Origin: Rhodospirillales bacterium | GTDB lineage: Bacteria; Pseudomonadota; Alphaproteobacteria; Rhodospirillales_A; JACZKS01 | Assembly: GCA_018648445.1 (NCBI GenBank) | Contig: JABGRG010000021.1 | Location: 1-44,810, forward strand | DNA: 44,810 nucleotides | Direction of reading: 5' to 3' | Shown: positions 24,099 to 31,973 of the stretch, piece by piece | Layout of the letters: the number at the start of each line of letters is the position of its first letter | How positions within the stretch are numbered: position 1 is the first letter of the stretch | Made by a program: the position numbers and the translations under genes | Notes under the pieces: generated by a model | What the model was told of the DNA's origin: nothing | The model's database searches: none | Seen by the model: the letters and a program-made list of their open reading frames with translations, nothing else

Positions 24099-25772
24099 TT
24101 ATTCACTCGTTTTCAGGCGGCGGGGGCGAAAATGGAACGCCGCATTCGGCACGGCAACACCCAGGGCGCGGAGTTGCCCGGCCCGGGCGATTGTCGCTGC
24201 GCCTTCCAACAGGTTCAGGGCTATCTGAACGACGCAGCGCGCTTCGATGGGTTCCAGAAATGATCCCGCCACCCACGCGTTGAAGGCACCCATGGCCGGG
24301 CCGCACCAGATTTGATAATCGGTGCGGCGGTCATCCACACCGTCCATCGCCCACATCACCCCATGGAACAGGTACCAGCGAAACACCAGAGCCATACGGT
24401 ATTTCGGGTCGGTTTCGGCGCGGGTCACCTGACCCGGATCGCGCTGCAAAAAGAAATCGCGAGTTTCGGTCCAGATTTCGTCCAGGGACGTCTTGAAGAC
24501 TTCGGCTTCCAGGGTTTTGCGTTCGTCGGTGGGAATTGCTTCTAGGCCATCATAGGATCGGTACAGCTCGAACAGTTTCGCGGCGCGGGCGTGGAAAAAA
24601 GTACCGCGTTTCAACACCTGGACCTTGACCCCCAATTCAAACATGTCGGCTGACGGGGTCATGACCATGTCGGCCATATCGGCGCTTGCCAGCATTCGGC
24701 GTCCATCCTCGGACAATCCGGATTCGATGGCCGCCTGATTGATCGATCCGGTTAGCGCGTAGGCCGCGCCCATGGCAAAGGCGGCCGATACCGCGCCGGG
24801 CGTTCCCAATCCACCGGCAGCGCCGACGCGAATGGACCGTGCATAGCCGTAACGTTGGCACAGGTCGTCGCGCAATGCCGCAATGGTGGGTAATAAAGCC
24901 GTCAACGGCCGGTTATCGGTGTGGCCACCGGAATCGGCTTCGGCGGTCACGTCCTCGGCCAACGGCAGGGTACGTGCCATTTCCGCCTCGGCCTCGGTCA
25001 ACCGGCCCGCCCCGACCAGATCGCGCAGCATCGCCTCAGGCGGCGGCGACATAAACAGGCGCGCCGTTTCCGGTCGTGAAATTTTGGCAAAAAGGTGATT
25101 ACGGCGCTGGATTGAACCATCCGGCGACCGAGCCAACCCGCTGCAGGCATAGCGCACAACTGCAGGCGTCAATTGCATGAAGGCGGACGCCGAGACACGG
25201 GTGAGCCCGGTTCGCAGGAACATCTCGACCAGTTGGTCTTCCATGTCCGGATCATGGATATTATGAATCAGGTTCATGCCCCACGAATTTGAACCATTCC
25301 CAACGCCCTTGCGGATGCGGCCAATGGCGTCCTCGATTCGCGGGGGTGACAGTCCGGCGCTGCCAAAAAAAGCCATCAAGCCGCCACGCACGGCGGCAAC
25401 CACCATTTCGACCGAAGTCAGGCCGCGGGCCATCTCGCCAACCACATAGGGGAACCGGCAGCCATGAGTTTCGCAAAACGCGCGCTCACCCAGCCGTTCG
25501 GGATAGAGACCGGGAAGCAGGGCAACGGCGTTCGGCGGGTTGCGATCAAAGGTGATGCCGAAGGACCCGTCGGCTTCGCACTGTACAACGCTCACGTCCT
25601 TGCGCACCTGGTTCAGTGCGTCAAGAATTCCATCCGGAGAATCAGAGACCTGTCGGAGCGGGGACGAACCCACCCCAACGCCCGTCGGCGTGACTCCTGC
25701 CTTCAACGTGCTTCCCCTCCGTTTTTCCACGCCACCGATTGCTGATGGTCCCTGTAGACCCACAGTCGGCAT
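24099..25772 (-). CDS. pfaD: PfaD-type enoyl reductase of the lipid megasynthase
   Basis: A 557-residue FMN-dependent trans-acting enoyl reductase of the PfaD/2-nitropropane-dioxygenase-like TIM-barrel family. Telling segments are GMNLIHNIHDP, SASAFMQLTPAVVRY, RPLTALLP and the FMN-phosphate loop VGAAGGLGTPGAVSAAFAMG (about residues 313-333), followed by ALTGSINQAA. The region about 385-500 carries the KRGTFFHARAAKLFELY and RDPKYRMALVFRW-like segments of PfaD proteins. The enzyme reduces enoyl intermediates on the ACPs of the following gene. Start: the ATG at 25772, with GAGGGG 5 bases upstream. It is the first gene of the three-gene synthase operon; the next gene begins about 20 bases after its stop. 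Family identity is clear from sequence. Confidence 0.92.
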   Translation of the reverse strand: MPTVGLQGPSAIGGVEKRRGSTLKAGVTPTGVGVGSSPLRQVSDSPDGILDALNQVRKDVSVVQCEADGSFGITFDRNPPNAVALLPGLYPERLGERAFCETHGCRFPYVVGEMARGLTSVEMVVAAVRGGLMAFFGSAGLSPPRIEDAIGRIRKGVGNGSNSWGMNLIHNIHDPDMEDQLVEMFLRTGLTRVSASAFMQLTPAVVRYACSGLARSPDGSIQRRNHLFAKISRPETARLFMSPPPEAMLRDLVGAGRLTEAEAEMARTLPLAEDVTAEADSGGHTDNRPLTALLPTIAALRDDLCQRYGYARSIRVGAAGGLGTPGAVSAAFAMGAAYALTGSINQAAIESGLSEDGRRMLASADMADMVMTPSADMFELGVKVQVLKRGTFFHARAAKLFELYRSYDGLEAIPTDERKTLEAEVFKTSLDEIWTETRDFFLQRDPGQVTRAETDPKYRMALVFRWYLFHGVMWAMDGVDDRRTDYQIWCGPAMGAFNAWVAGSFLEPIEARCVVQIALNLLEGAATIARAGQLRALGVAVPNAAFHFRPRRLKTSE

Positions 25773-25853
25773 TGTTTCCCCTCGGAGCGTTCCGCCGTTG
25801 AATTCGGCAGTTTTACGTCACCGATGTCATTCTTAGCACTCCAACACCCTCGC

Positions 25854-26294
25854 TCACAATATTTCCTGATGAAATGTTGTGTCGGATGCGAGAATGTCAA
25901 TTTCGCGGCGAAGGGATTCGCGCAGATCGCGGACCGATCCGGTGCGGTCGAGGTGATCGGTGATGGGTCGGCCAATGCGCGAAATGACGATGCCCGGCCG
26001 AATTTGAAATCTCCCGCCGGGCCAAAAACGCCCGGCGTTGTGCACCATGGGAACCGGGGGCACCTTGGCGGCTTGGGCCAGAAGGATCGCTCCGGCCTGA
26101 AATTCACTTATGTCGCTGGGGCTATACCGCGTTCCCTCGGGAAAGACGACAACCGAAACGCCGCGCGCGCGCCACTCTTTTCCGGCGTTTCTAAGGATTC
26201 GCAGGGCGCCGCGACGGTCGCGCCTGTCGATCGCGATGGGATGTGTTTTGCCCAGTGCCCACCTTAGCAGCCTTCTCGGCGGTCGGCTTCGAAC
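25854..26294 (-). pseudogene. plsC-like 1-acylglycerol-3-phosphate acyltransferase, 5'-truncated remnant
   Basis: An open frame without a good start matches the C-terminal two thirds of PlsC-type acyltransferases: THPIAIDRRDRRGAL, then VVVFPEGTRYSP (acyltransferase block III), AGAILLAQAAKVPPVPMVHN, AGRFWP and RPGIVISRIGRPI, ending at the TGA at 25854-25856. The N-terminal membrane helix and the NHxxxxD catalytic block are missing. An in-frame stop lies at 26295-26297. Just upstream a separate 40-codon frame (ATG at 26313, decent ribosome-binding site) reads into the same DNA in another frame. The gene is therefore almost certainly broken. It lies 81 bases ahead of pfaD on the same strand, so it may once have belonged to the lipid operon. 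Confidence 0.75.
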
Positions 26295-26497
26295 TCATGG
26301 TCTTCCACTTCATCTTCGTTCCCTTCGGTCACTACGATGAACCAGAAACCCTCCGTTACGCAATTATCTCAATTTGTCCCATAGGCGCTGACGTCACACA
26401 ATCTTGATGTAATCCAATTATCTGGAGGCAAAAAGGATGTCGACGGTGGCGTGATCAAGGCGTTGGTCTCAAGGCCGTGCGGGAATAATGACATGCC

Positions 26498-27202
26498 TCA
26501 ACCCTTGCCTTCGGCGTCAAGCAATGCGGCGATCTTGCGTCGGGTGGCTGCAAGATGATCTCTGAGGTTTTGAGCCAACATCCCCGAATCGCGGGATTGC
26601 AGAGCCTGGACAATGCCTTCGTGTTCGGCCATTGCGGTGTTCCATGATCCTGCCATCCGGAATGACTGGAAGCGGACGCGATAGAGAATTGAGTTTTGTA
26701 CAGAATGGATTTGCGTCAGCGGTTCGCAGCGGGCGGCGTCGACAATGGCGCAGTGGATTCCTTGGTTTAGCTTGAAATAGGTCAAGGAATCGCCGCGCGA
26801 ATATGCCGCTGCCATTTCATGGTTCAACGCAACGATTTCAGCGATCTCCTCGTCTGTCGCCCGCTCGGCCGCCATTTCGCCCGCTGTTGCTTCCAGCGCA
26901 GCCAAGAGGCGCAACCGATCATCGATTTCCCCCGGAGTCGGATCGGCAACCCGCGTCCGGCGCGGCGAAGGCATGGTTACCAATCCCTCGGAAACCAAAA
27001 GTTTTATGGCCTCGCGCACCGGTGTTCGCGATACCGACAAGTCTTCGGCCAAAGCCCGTTCGCTGATCTTCTGTCCCGGCGCCAGGATATCCTGCGCGAT
27101 CATGTCGCGAATGCGGGCCGTAACGAAATCGGTCCTGGAACCACTTCGCCTGTGTGTCGGCGAGTCGGCCAACGCGTCCGATTCTGCGCTCCCTTGTTCC
27201 AT
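26498..27202 (-). CDS. GntR-family transcriptional regulator, FadR subfamily (FCD domain)
   Basis: A 234-residue regulator. The winged HTH (about residues 25-92) shows the GntR pattern: RIRDMIAQDILAPGQKISE, LAEDLSVSRTPVREAIKLL, EGLVTM. The C-terminal FCD all-helical effector domain (about 100-225) has the spaced histidines of metal/organic-acid-binding members (NQGIHCAI, EHEGIV, LRDHLAATR). Start: the ATG at 27202 with GAGG upstream. It is divergent from the oxidoreductase-TctCBA-PdxA operon, and two inverted repeats of the FadR-subfamily type lie between them. It most likely represses that operon until a small organic acid binds. The effector is unknown. Confidence 0.92.
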   Translation of the reverse strand: MEQGSAESDALADSPTHRRSGSRTDFVTARIRDMIAQDILAPGQKISERALAEDLSVSRTPVREAIKLLVSEGLVTMPSPRRTRVADPTPGEIDDRLRLLAALEATAGEMAAERATDEEIAEIVALNHEMAAAYSRGDSLTYFKLNQGIHCAIVDAARCEPLTQIHSVQNSILYRVRFQSFRMAGSWNTAMAEHEGIVQALQSRDSGMLAQNLRDHLAATRRKIAALLDAEGKG

Positions 27203-27287
27203 GGTGCCGCCTCTAATTCCTTTTGGACGTCAGTTTGCGCCTCAGGCATCGACATAAGCAAGAAATATCGAACGCAAAACGCCATTT

Positions 27288-27301
27288 TTTGGTATGCCAA
27301 A
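27288..27301. promoter_or_regulatory. Candidate GntR operator, site 1
   Basis: TTTGGTATGCCAAA is an inverted repeat (TTTGG/CCAAA arms around TATG). It fits the TGGTNNNNCCA-like consensus of FadR-subfamily GntR regulators. It lies 86 bases upstream of the gntR start and shares its TGGTATGCCAAA core with site 2, 63 bases away (about six helical turns). Confidence 0.65.
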
Positions 27302-27344
27302 GATAATTGTCGAAAAACAAATCCCGTATTTCGGCGAAATTTCG

Positions 27345-27364
27345 TTGACAAATGGTATGCCAAA
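27345..27364 (+). promoter_or_regulatory. Candidate promoter -35 box and GntR operator, site 2
   Basis: A consensus -35 hexamer TTGACA (27345-27350) is directly followed by a second copy of the operator core (TGGTATGCCAAA within 27351-27364), so a bound repressor would cover the spacer of the promoter. The -10 element is not clear (27367-27375 is AT-rich but poor). The placement argues for repression of the operon that starts at 27397. Confidence 0.6.
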
Positions 27365-27396
27365 ATGAAATTCTAGAAAAAACAAATTTGAGAAGC

Positions 27397-28809
27397 ATGG
27401 GAGAAAAGATCGTGGATAATCCGTATCGATTACGGGAATTGGTGGCGCGCAAGGGCGAGCGTTTGGTTCGTGCCGCCATCATCGGTGCCGGAGAATTCGG
27501 CGCATCTTTCGTCTTCCAGGCGCAGTATGTGACGGGCCTCGATATGAGGGCGGTGATCAACCGCACGGTCGAGCGCGGTGTGGAAGCGTTCGAGAACGCG
27601 GGCATCGCTTCGGAAGACATTCGGATCTGCGATTCCGCCAAGGCAGTCGCCCAGGCGTTGGATGGCGGCAAGTACGTTGTGGCGTCCGACCTGTCACTTC
27701 TTGACGGCCTCGGTTTCGATGTGGTTCTGGAAGGCACGGGACATCCGGAAGTCGGTGCCCGCAACGCGGAAACCGCAATCAGGTGCGGCATGCATCTGAT
27801 CATGGTTTCAAAGGAGGTCGACTCGGTCGTCGGCGCCGGACTAAGCCACAAGGCGCGAGACGCCGGATTGGTCTACTCCCTGGTCGACGGCGATCAGCCC
27901 AGCTTGCTGATCGGTCTGCTTGATTGGGCGCGGGTCATCGGCCTGGACGTGCTGGCCATCGGAAAATCCAGTGAATACGATTTTGTCTTCGATCCCGAGG
28001 CGGAGACCGTCACCAGTAACGGCAAAACGGTCCAGACGCCAGGTTTCGGCGCTCTTTGGCAGGTTGGTGATCGATCGGCGATCGAGGTGGCCGAAGCCCG
28101 CGCCGAAATTTTGAAGGACCTCCCGCGCCACGCCGTTCCCGATCTATGCGAAATGGCGTCGGTCGCCAACAACACGTCATTCAAGCCGTCGGGAGCCGTG
28201 TTCCACGTTCCCATCGCACGTCCCATCGAAATCCCTGACTTGATCCGTCCGAAGGCCCTTGGCGGCCTTCTGGATGAACCGGGCATGATCGACGTGGTAA
28301 ATTGCCTGCGCTATCCGGACGGCTCCAGCCTGGCCGGGGGCGAGTTCATTATCGTTGCCTGCCACGACCAAAAAAGCTGGGATGTTCTGGCGGCGAAGGG
28401 GCATATCGTCTCGCGCGACCGAAAATGCGTCATGCTGACCAATCCGCGCCATCTGCTGGGCGTGGAATCGGCGACGACGGTTTTGTCGGCGGCGCTGTTG
28501 GGAATGCCCACCAGTTCGCCGACCCCGGAACCCAAATGCGATCTGGTCGCCCGCGCGACCTGCGATCTTCCCGCCGGAACCGTTTTGACGGCGAGCGGCC
28601 ATCACCACACGATCGAGGACGTCGCTGCGGAACTTCGAGACGGCGGGGCCATCGGCGAAGACGATCCGGCGCCGTTCTATCTTTTGGCCAACCGCACGTT
28701 GGTTTGTGACGTTGCCGCCGGCGCCTTCATCACCAAAAAGGCCATCGGCGATTTGAGCGATTCCGTTCTATGGCGCTTGCGCCGGGAACAGGACGCGCTG
28801 TTTTTCTAG
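27397..28809 (+). CDS. NAD(P)-dependent oxidoreductase, homoserine-dehydrogenase-like with C-terminal SAF domain
   Basis: A 470-residue protein with an N-terminal Rossmann motif (AAIIGAGEFGASF, about residues 27-39), a central homoserine-dehydrogenase-like domain (ENAGIASEDIRI; LEGTGHPEVGARNAE), and a C-terminal SAF/antifreeze-like region (about 375-460; ARATCDLPAGTVLTASGHHH, LANRTLVCDVAAGAFITKKA). Such proteins are often misnamed FlgA-like. They are found beside sugar-acid and organic-acid transporters and probably oxidise a hydroxy or branched sugar acid. Start: the ATG at 27397 is used. A GTG at 27412 with GGGAGA upstream is a serious alternative; an ATG at 27352 lies inside the operator and is rejected. 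First gene of the TctCBA-PdxA operon, divergent from gntR. Confidence 0.75.
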   Translation: MGEKIVDNPYRLRELVARKGERLVRAAIIGAGEFGASFVFQAQYVTGLDMRAVINRTVERGVEAFENAGIASEDIRICDSAKAVAQALDGGKYVVASDLSLLDGLGFDVVLEGTGHPEVGARNAETAIRCGMHLIMVSKEVDSVVGAGLSHKARDAGLVYSLVDGDQPSLLIGLLDWARVIGLDVLAIGKSSEYDFVFDPEAETVTSNGKTVQTPGFGALWQVGDRSAIEVAEARAEILKDLPRHAVPDLCEMASVANNTSFKPSGAVFHVPIARPIEIPDLIRPKALGGLLDEPGMIDVVNCLRYPDGSSLAGGEFIIVACHDQKSWDVLAAKGHIVSRDRKCVMLTNPRHLLGVESATTVLSAALLGMPTSSPTPEPKCDLVARATCDLPAGTVLTASGHHHTIEDVAAELRDGGAIGEDDPAPFYLLANRTLVCDVAAGAFITKKAIGDLSDSVLWRLRREQDALFF

Positions 28810-28877
28810 GGACGAAACCGAGAAAGGAGAACAGGAACGAGCAAGGTGGCAACCGGTAACGATGAGGTTATCGGAGT

Positions 28878-28952
28878 ATGAATTGGACCATCCGCGAAGG
28901 ACGCGGTGGGTCCGATAAAAAAGTCAAATCACAACAGGAGCAAAACATATGA
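28878..28952 (+). CDS. Possible 24-residue leader peptide overlapping tctC
   Basis: A small frame (begins MNWTIREGRGG) spans the hairpin at 28885-28913 and ends with a TGA that overlaps the tctC start codon (ATGA). Nothing similar is known to me. The overlap and the enclosed stem could couple tctC translation to translation of this leader, but chance is at least as likely. Confidence 0.2.
   Translation: MNWTIREGRGGSDKKVKSQQEQNI
28885..28913 (+). terminator. Stem-loop between oxidoreductase and tctC (attenuator or processing stem)
   Basis: GGACCATCCGCG (28885-28896) pairs with CGCGGTGGGTCC (28902-28913) around AAGGA, with two internal mismatches. No T tract follows, so it is more likely an mRNA-stability or attenuation element separating the high-demand binding protein tctC from the enzyme gene than a true terminator. 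Confidence 0.4.
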
Positions 28953-29902
28953 AAACGATTCTCGTAGCGGCATCCGCAGTTGCCATGTGCGCAATTGGTT
29001 TTTCCGCCCAAGCAGCTGACTATCCGTCCAAAACCATCGAAGTGATCACCCACGCCGGCGCCGGCGGCGGCACCGACGTCACCACCCGCATGATGATGCT
29101 GCGGTCCCGTCGCGTTCTCAAGACCGATATGGTTGTCTTGAACAAACGTGGCGGCGCGGGCGTCGTTTCCATGAACTACTTCAAGCCGCTGGAAGCCGAC
29201 GGCTATACGATTTTGGCGTTTACCAGCGGTCATGCCATTCAGATGGCCATGGGCAAAACGAAGCTGACGCTTGACGAAATCCGCCCCATCGCGCGTGGCA
29301 CGGACGATCCGCAGATCCTCATGGTGAACTGCAAAAAGACCGCCTACAAGACGCCTGAAGAATTCGTCGCCGGCATGAAGAAAACCAAACTTAAAGTCGG
29401 CACGGCGAACTTGGGCGACATCGACCAGATCTCCACCTACGTCTTCGCCAAAAAAGGCGGGCTTATCCAGCCGACGATCGTGCCGTTCAAGGGCGGCGGA
29501 GAAGTTGCGACGCAGTTGGTCGCGGGCTCCGTCGACGTGGGCGTGTTGAACCTGTCGGAAGCCTCGTCGCAGATCAAAGCCGGCGATATTTGCCCGATGG
29601 TGATCATGTCCAAGAACCGCATGCCGGTCATTCCGGACGCGCGGACCTCCGTTGAACTCGGTATCGACGCCGTGTTCTCGACCATTCGCGGTTTTGTCGT
29701 GAATGCCAAAACGGACGACGCGAAAGCCGCCAAGCTGGAGAGCGGTCTCGTCAAGGCCATGAACCACTCGGTCTATCAGGCGTTCCTCGTTTCCGTCGGC
29801 CTCGACGCCACTTCGGTTGTCGGCGCCAAGGAATGGGGCGAGCAGATCAGAAGCATGGTTTCGGAAATGGGCCCGGCACTGAAGGAAATGGGCCTCAAAT
29901 AA
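28949..29902 (+). CDS. tctC: TTT-family periplasmic solute-binding protein (TctC/Bug)
   Basis: A 317-residue extracytoplasmic receptor of a tripartite tricarboxylate transporter. It has a signal peptide ending SAQA, with cleavage before ADYPSK (about residue 23). The family pattern then follows: PSKTIEVITHAGAGGGTDVT, VVLNKRGGAGVVSMNYF, a lobe-2 segment VPFKGGGEVATQLVAGSVDVG, and a C-terminal GVLNLSEA region. It delivers a carboxylate to TctAB. Start: the ATG at 28949 with AGGAG 8 bases upstream. The ligand cannot be told. Its position after the oxidoreductase and before tctBA and pdxA indicates that it imports the pathway substrate. Confidence 0.9.
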   Translation: MKTILVAASAVAMCAIGFSAQAADYPSKTIEVITHAGAGGGTDVTTRMMMLRSRRVLKTDMVVLNKRGGAGVVSMNYFKPLEADGYTILAFTSGHAIQMAMGKTKLTLDEIRPIARGTDDPQILMVNCKKTAYKTPEEFVAGMKKTKLKVGTANLGDIDQISTYVFAKKGGLIQPTIVPFKGGGEVATQLVAGSVDVGVLNLSEASSQIKAGDICPMVIMSKNRMPVIPDARTSVELGIDAVFSTIRGFVVNAKTDDAKAAKLESGLVKAMNHSVYQAFLVSVGLDATSVVGAKEWGEQIRSMVSEMGPALKEMGLK

Positions 29903-29921
29903 AATTGTAGCTTTAACTGCG

Positions 29922-29947
29922 CCGTCGGCCTTTTCGAAGGCCGGCGG
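29922..29947 (+). terminator. Stem-loop after tctC
   Basis: CCGTCGGCCTT (29922-29932) pairs with AAGGCCGGCGG (29937-29947) around a TTCG tetraloop, with one G-U wobble. No strong T tract follows. It sits in the tctC-tctB gap, where a stable stem commonly protects the binding-protein mRNA 3' end and lowers expression of the membrane subunits. Confidence 0.6.
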
Positions 29948-29979
29948 TAAGTTTAGGTGGTCGGCGTCAGGTGGTCTCA

Positions 29980-30456
29980 ATGTCCAGCATTTCTCCCAGG
30001 CTTCAGGAACTTTTGGTTGCGGTAATCGTTTTCGTTTTTTGTGGCGTTGTGGCGTTTCTCACGACAACGTTTTCCAAGGCCCCGGATCTTTTCATTGGAA
30101 ACGGGATGCAACCGCGCAATTTCCCGCTGTTCCTGATGCTGCTGACGGCGATCATTAACGTGCTTCTTATTCGGCAGATTCTAAAAGCTCCGCCGAGACA
30201 ACTTACCGCCCATTCCTATCACACGTGGGGCACCATAGCCCTCATGGTCGTCTTTTATCTGGTGACCGTGTTCGCCGACATGATGCTTGCCATCAGTCTG
30301 GTCGTTTTCTCGCTTTGTATTTTGTGGGGAGAAAGAAGGCTTTGGGTCGCGGCCTTGCTCGCGGTTTTGACGCCGGGGACCATTTTTCTATTTTTCGATC
30401 TGGTCCTTCAAATCCGATTCCCCAAGGGTATCTTGACCAACCTTTATTATGGGTGA
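29980..30456 (+). CDS. tctB: TTT-family small membrane subunit TctB
   Basis: A 158-residue inner-membrane protein with four hydrophobic helices, the usual TctB size. The segment DLFIGNGMQPRNFPLFLMLL matches the family (APxxFP-type motif before helix 2). It pairs with TctA to form the transporter core. Start: the ATG at 29980 with AGGTGG close upstream; a GTG at 29971 is possible but less well placed. It lies between tctC and tctA in the standard C-B-A order. Confidence 0.85.
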   Translation: MSSISPRLQELLVAVIVFVFCGVVAFLTTTFSKAPDLFIGNGMQPRNFPLFLMLLTAIINVLLIRQILKAPPRQLTAHSYHTWGTIALMVVFYLVTVFADMMLAISLVVFSLCILWGERRLWVAALLAVLTPGTIFLFFDLVLQIRFPKGILTNLYYG

Positions 30457-30470
30457 GGAGAAAACACCAA

Positions 30471-31958
30471 ATGTATGAAGCCGTTTCAGCAATGGCGTCG
30501 GTGTTTACCGATCCCTTTCTTCTTTTCCTGATTTTTTCGACGACGGTAATCGGCGTTATTATCGGCGCGTTGCCCGGACTTGGGGCGACAACCGGAGCCG
30601 CCTTGCTGCTCTCGTTTACCCTCACCATGGACCCGGTTCATGCGATCACGGTGCTGACCACAATTTATGTGTCGGCGACGTTCGCCGGGTCGATTACGGC
30701 AATCCTCATCAACACGCCGGGAACGGCGTCGTCGGCTGTCACTTGTCTGGACGGTTTTCCCCTGGCCCAGCGCGGCGAAGCGGGCAGGGCGCTTGGAATC
30801 GCGGTTGTTTCCAGCACCATTGGCGGCATTTTTTCTGTGATTATTCTGGCCGTTGCGGCGCCGCTGTTGGCGCGAATCGCCTATGAGTTCCGGCCGCCGG
30901 AATACTTTGCCTTGACCGTGTTCGGTCTTTCCATGCTTGCCACGATTAGTGCGGGCGGTGCAGCGAGAAATCTGATCGGCGGGCTTTTCGGTGTGTGGCT
31001 CGCCACAATCGGAGCCGACAAATCGACATCGGTCGAACGGTTCATGTTCGGCAATTACGAACTTTATGAAGGTCTCAATTTTATTCCGGTCATGATCGGC
31101 CTGTTCGCCATGTCGGAGCTTCTGGTCCAGTCGACCAAATTGAAATTGATCTCCGAGGCCATCACGATGAAGGCCATCAAATTGCCGACGAAAGAAGACT
31201 ACAAGAAGATTTGGAAAACCATTGCGCGCTCGTGCGGTATCGGAACGTTTATTGGCATTCTGCCTGCGGAAGGTGCAACCATCGCCTCAATGATCGGCTA
31301 CTCCGAGGCCCGGCGCTGGTCGAAGAACAAGAAGGAATTCGGAAAAGGCGCTATCGAAGGGGTCGCCGGGGCCGAGGCCGCCAACAATGCGGCGACCGGC
31401 GGAGCCATGGTGCCGACCATGGTGCTTGGCATTCCCGGAAGCGGCACGACAGCCGTCATTCTTGTCGGTCTTATGGTCCACGGATTGCGCCCGGGACCAC
31501 ACCTTTTCGTCGAACAGATTGACACGGTCTACGCCATTTTCGGTGCCATGCTTGTCGCCAACTTCATGTTCCTGTTTCTGGGGCTGTTCGCGGCAAAACA
31601 ATTTGCGCGTCTGTCACTGGTTCCGACGCCGCTTTTGTGGCCGGTTGTGTTTACGCTTTCCGTCATTGGCGCTTATGCCCTCAATCAATCGCTCATCGAC
31701 GTGTGGCTTGTCTTGATTTTCGGCGTCATCGGCTATTTCTGCCGCCGGTTTGGATTTGCCGTCGCGCCGATCGCCATTGGCCTCATTTTGGGGGAAATGG
31801 TTGAGACCAACCTGCAAAATTCGCTGAAAATATTCGACGGTGAGTGGTGGATGATATTAACCCAACCGCTCGCCGCCCTTTTCCTTTTGTTCGCGTTCTT
31901 TGGGTTGTGCGGCCCGTTCATTCTGGCGCAAATCACCAAGCGAAGAGAAAAAAAGTAA
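30471..31958 (+). CDS. tctA: TTT-family large membrane subunit TctA
   Basis: A 495-residue, about 12-helix permease, the family's usual length. Conserved motifs are GALPGLGATTGAALLLSFT near residue 30, INTPGTASSAVTCLDGFPLA near 78, and the second-half block EGATIASMIGYSEARR with AEAANNAATGGAMVP and LGIPGSGTTAVILVGLM. Start: the ATG at 30471, preceded by GAGGAG; the frame upstream to 30225 lies inside tctB. It follows tctB by 14 bases and precedes pdxA by 15, so all are in one operon. Confidence 0.93.
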   Translation: MYEAVSAMASVFTDPFLLFLIFSTTVIGVIIGALPGLGATTGAALLLSFTLTMDPVHAITVLTTIYVSATFAGSITAILINTPGTASSAVTCLDGFPLAQRGEAGRALGIAVVSSTIGGIFSVIILAVAAPLLARIAYEFRPPEYFALTVFGLSMLATISAGGAARNLIGGLFGVWLATIGADKSTSVERFMFGNYELYEGLNFIPVMIGLFAMSELLVQSTKLKLISEAITMKAIKLPTKEDYKKIWKTIARSCGIGTFIGILPAEGATIASMIGYSEARRWSKNKKEFGKGAIEGVAGAEAANNAATGGAMVPTMVLGIPGSGTTAVILVGLMVHGLRPGPHLFVEQIDTVYAIFGAMLVANFMFLFLGLFAAKQFARLSLVPTPLLWPVVFTLSVIGAYALNQSLIDVWLVLIFGVIGYFCRRFGFAVAPIAIGLILGEMVETNLQNSLKIFDGEWWMILTQPLAALFLLFAFFGLCGPFILAQITKRREKK

Positions 31959-31973
31959 AAAGGAGCTCCCTTC

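Noticed and set aside
26437..26454. Strong ribosome-binding site (GGAGG) before an ATG
   Set aside because: The frame stops after five codons and no longer frame continues, so it is at most a relic.
27397..28809. Flagellar FlgA-like annotation for the SAF oxidoreductase
   Set aside because: The similarity is limited to the C-terminal SAF domain; the Rossmann and homoserine-dehydrogenase-like parts and the lack of flagellar genes rule it out.
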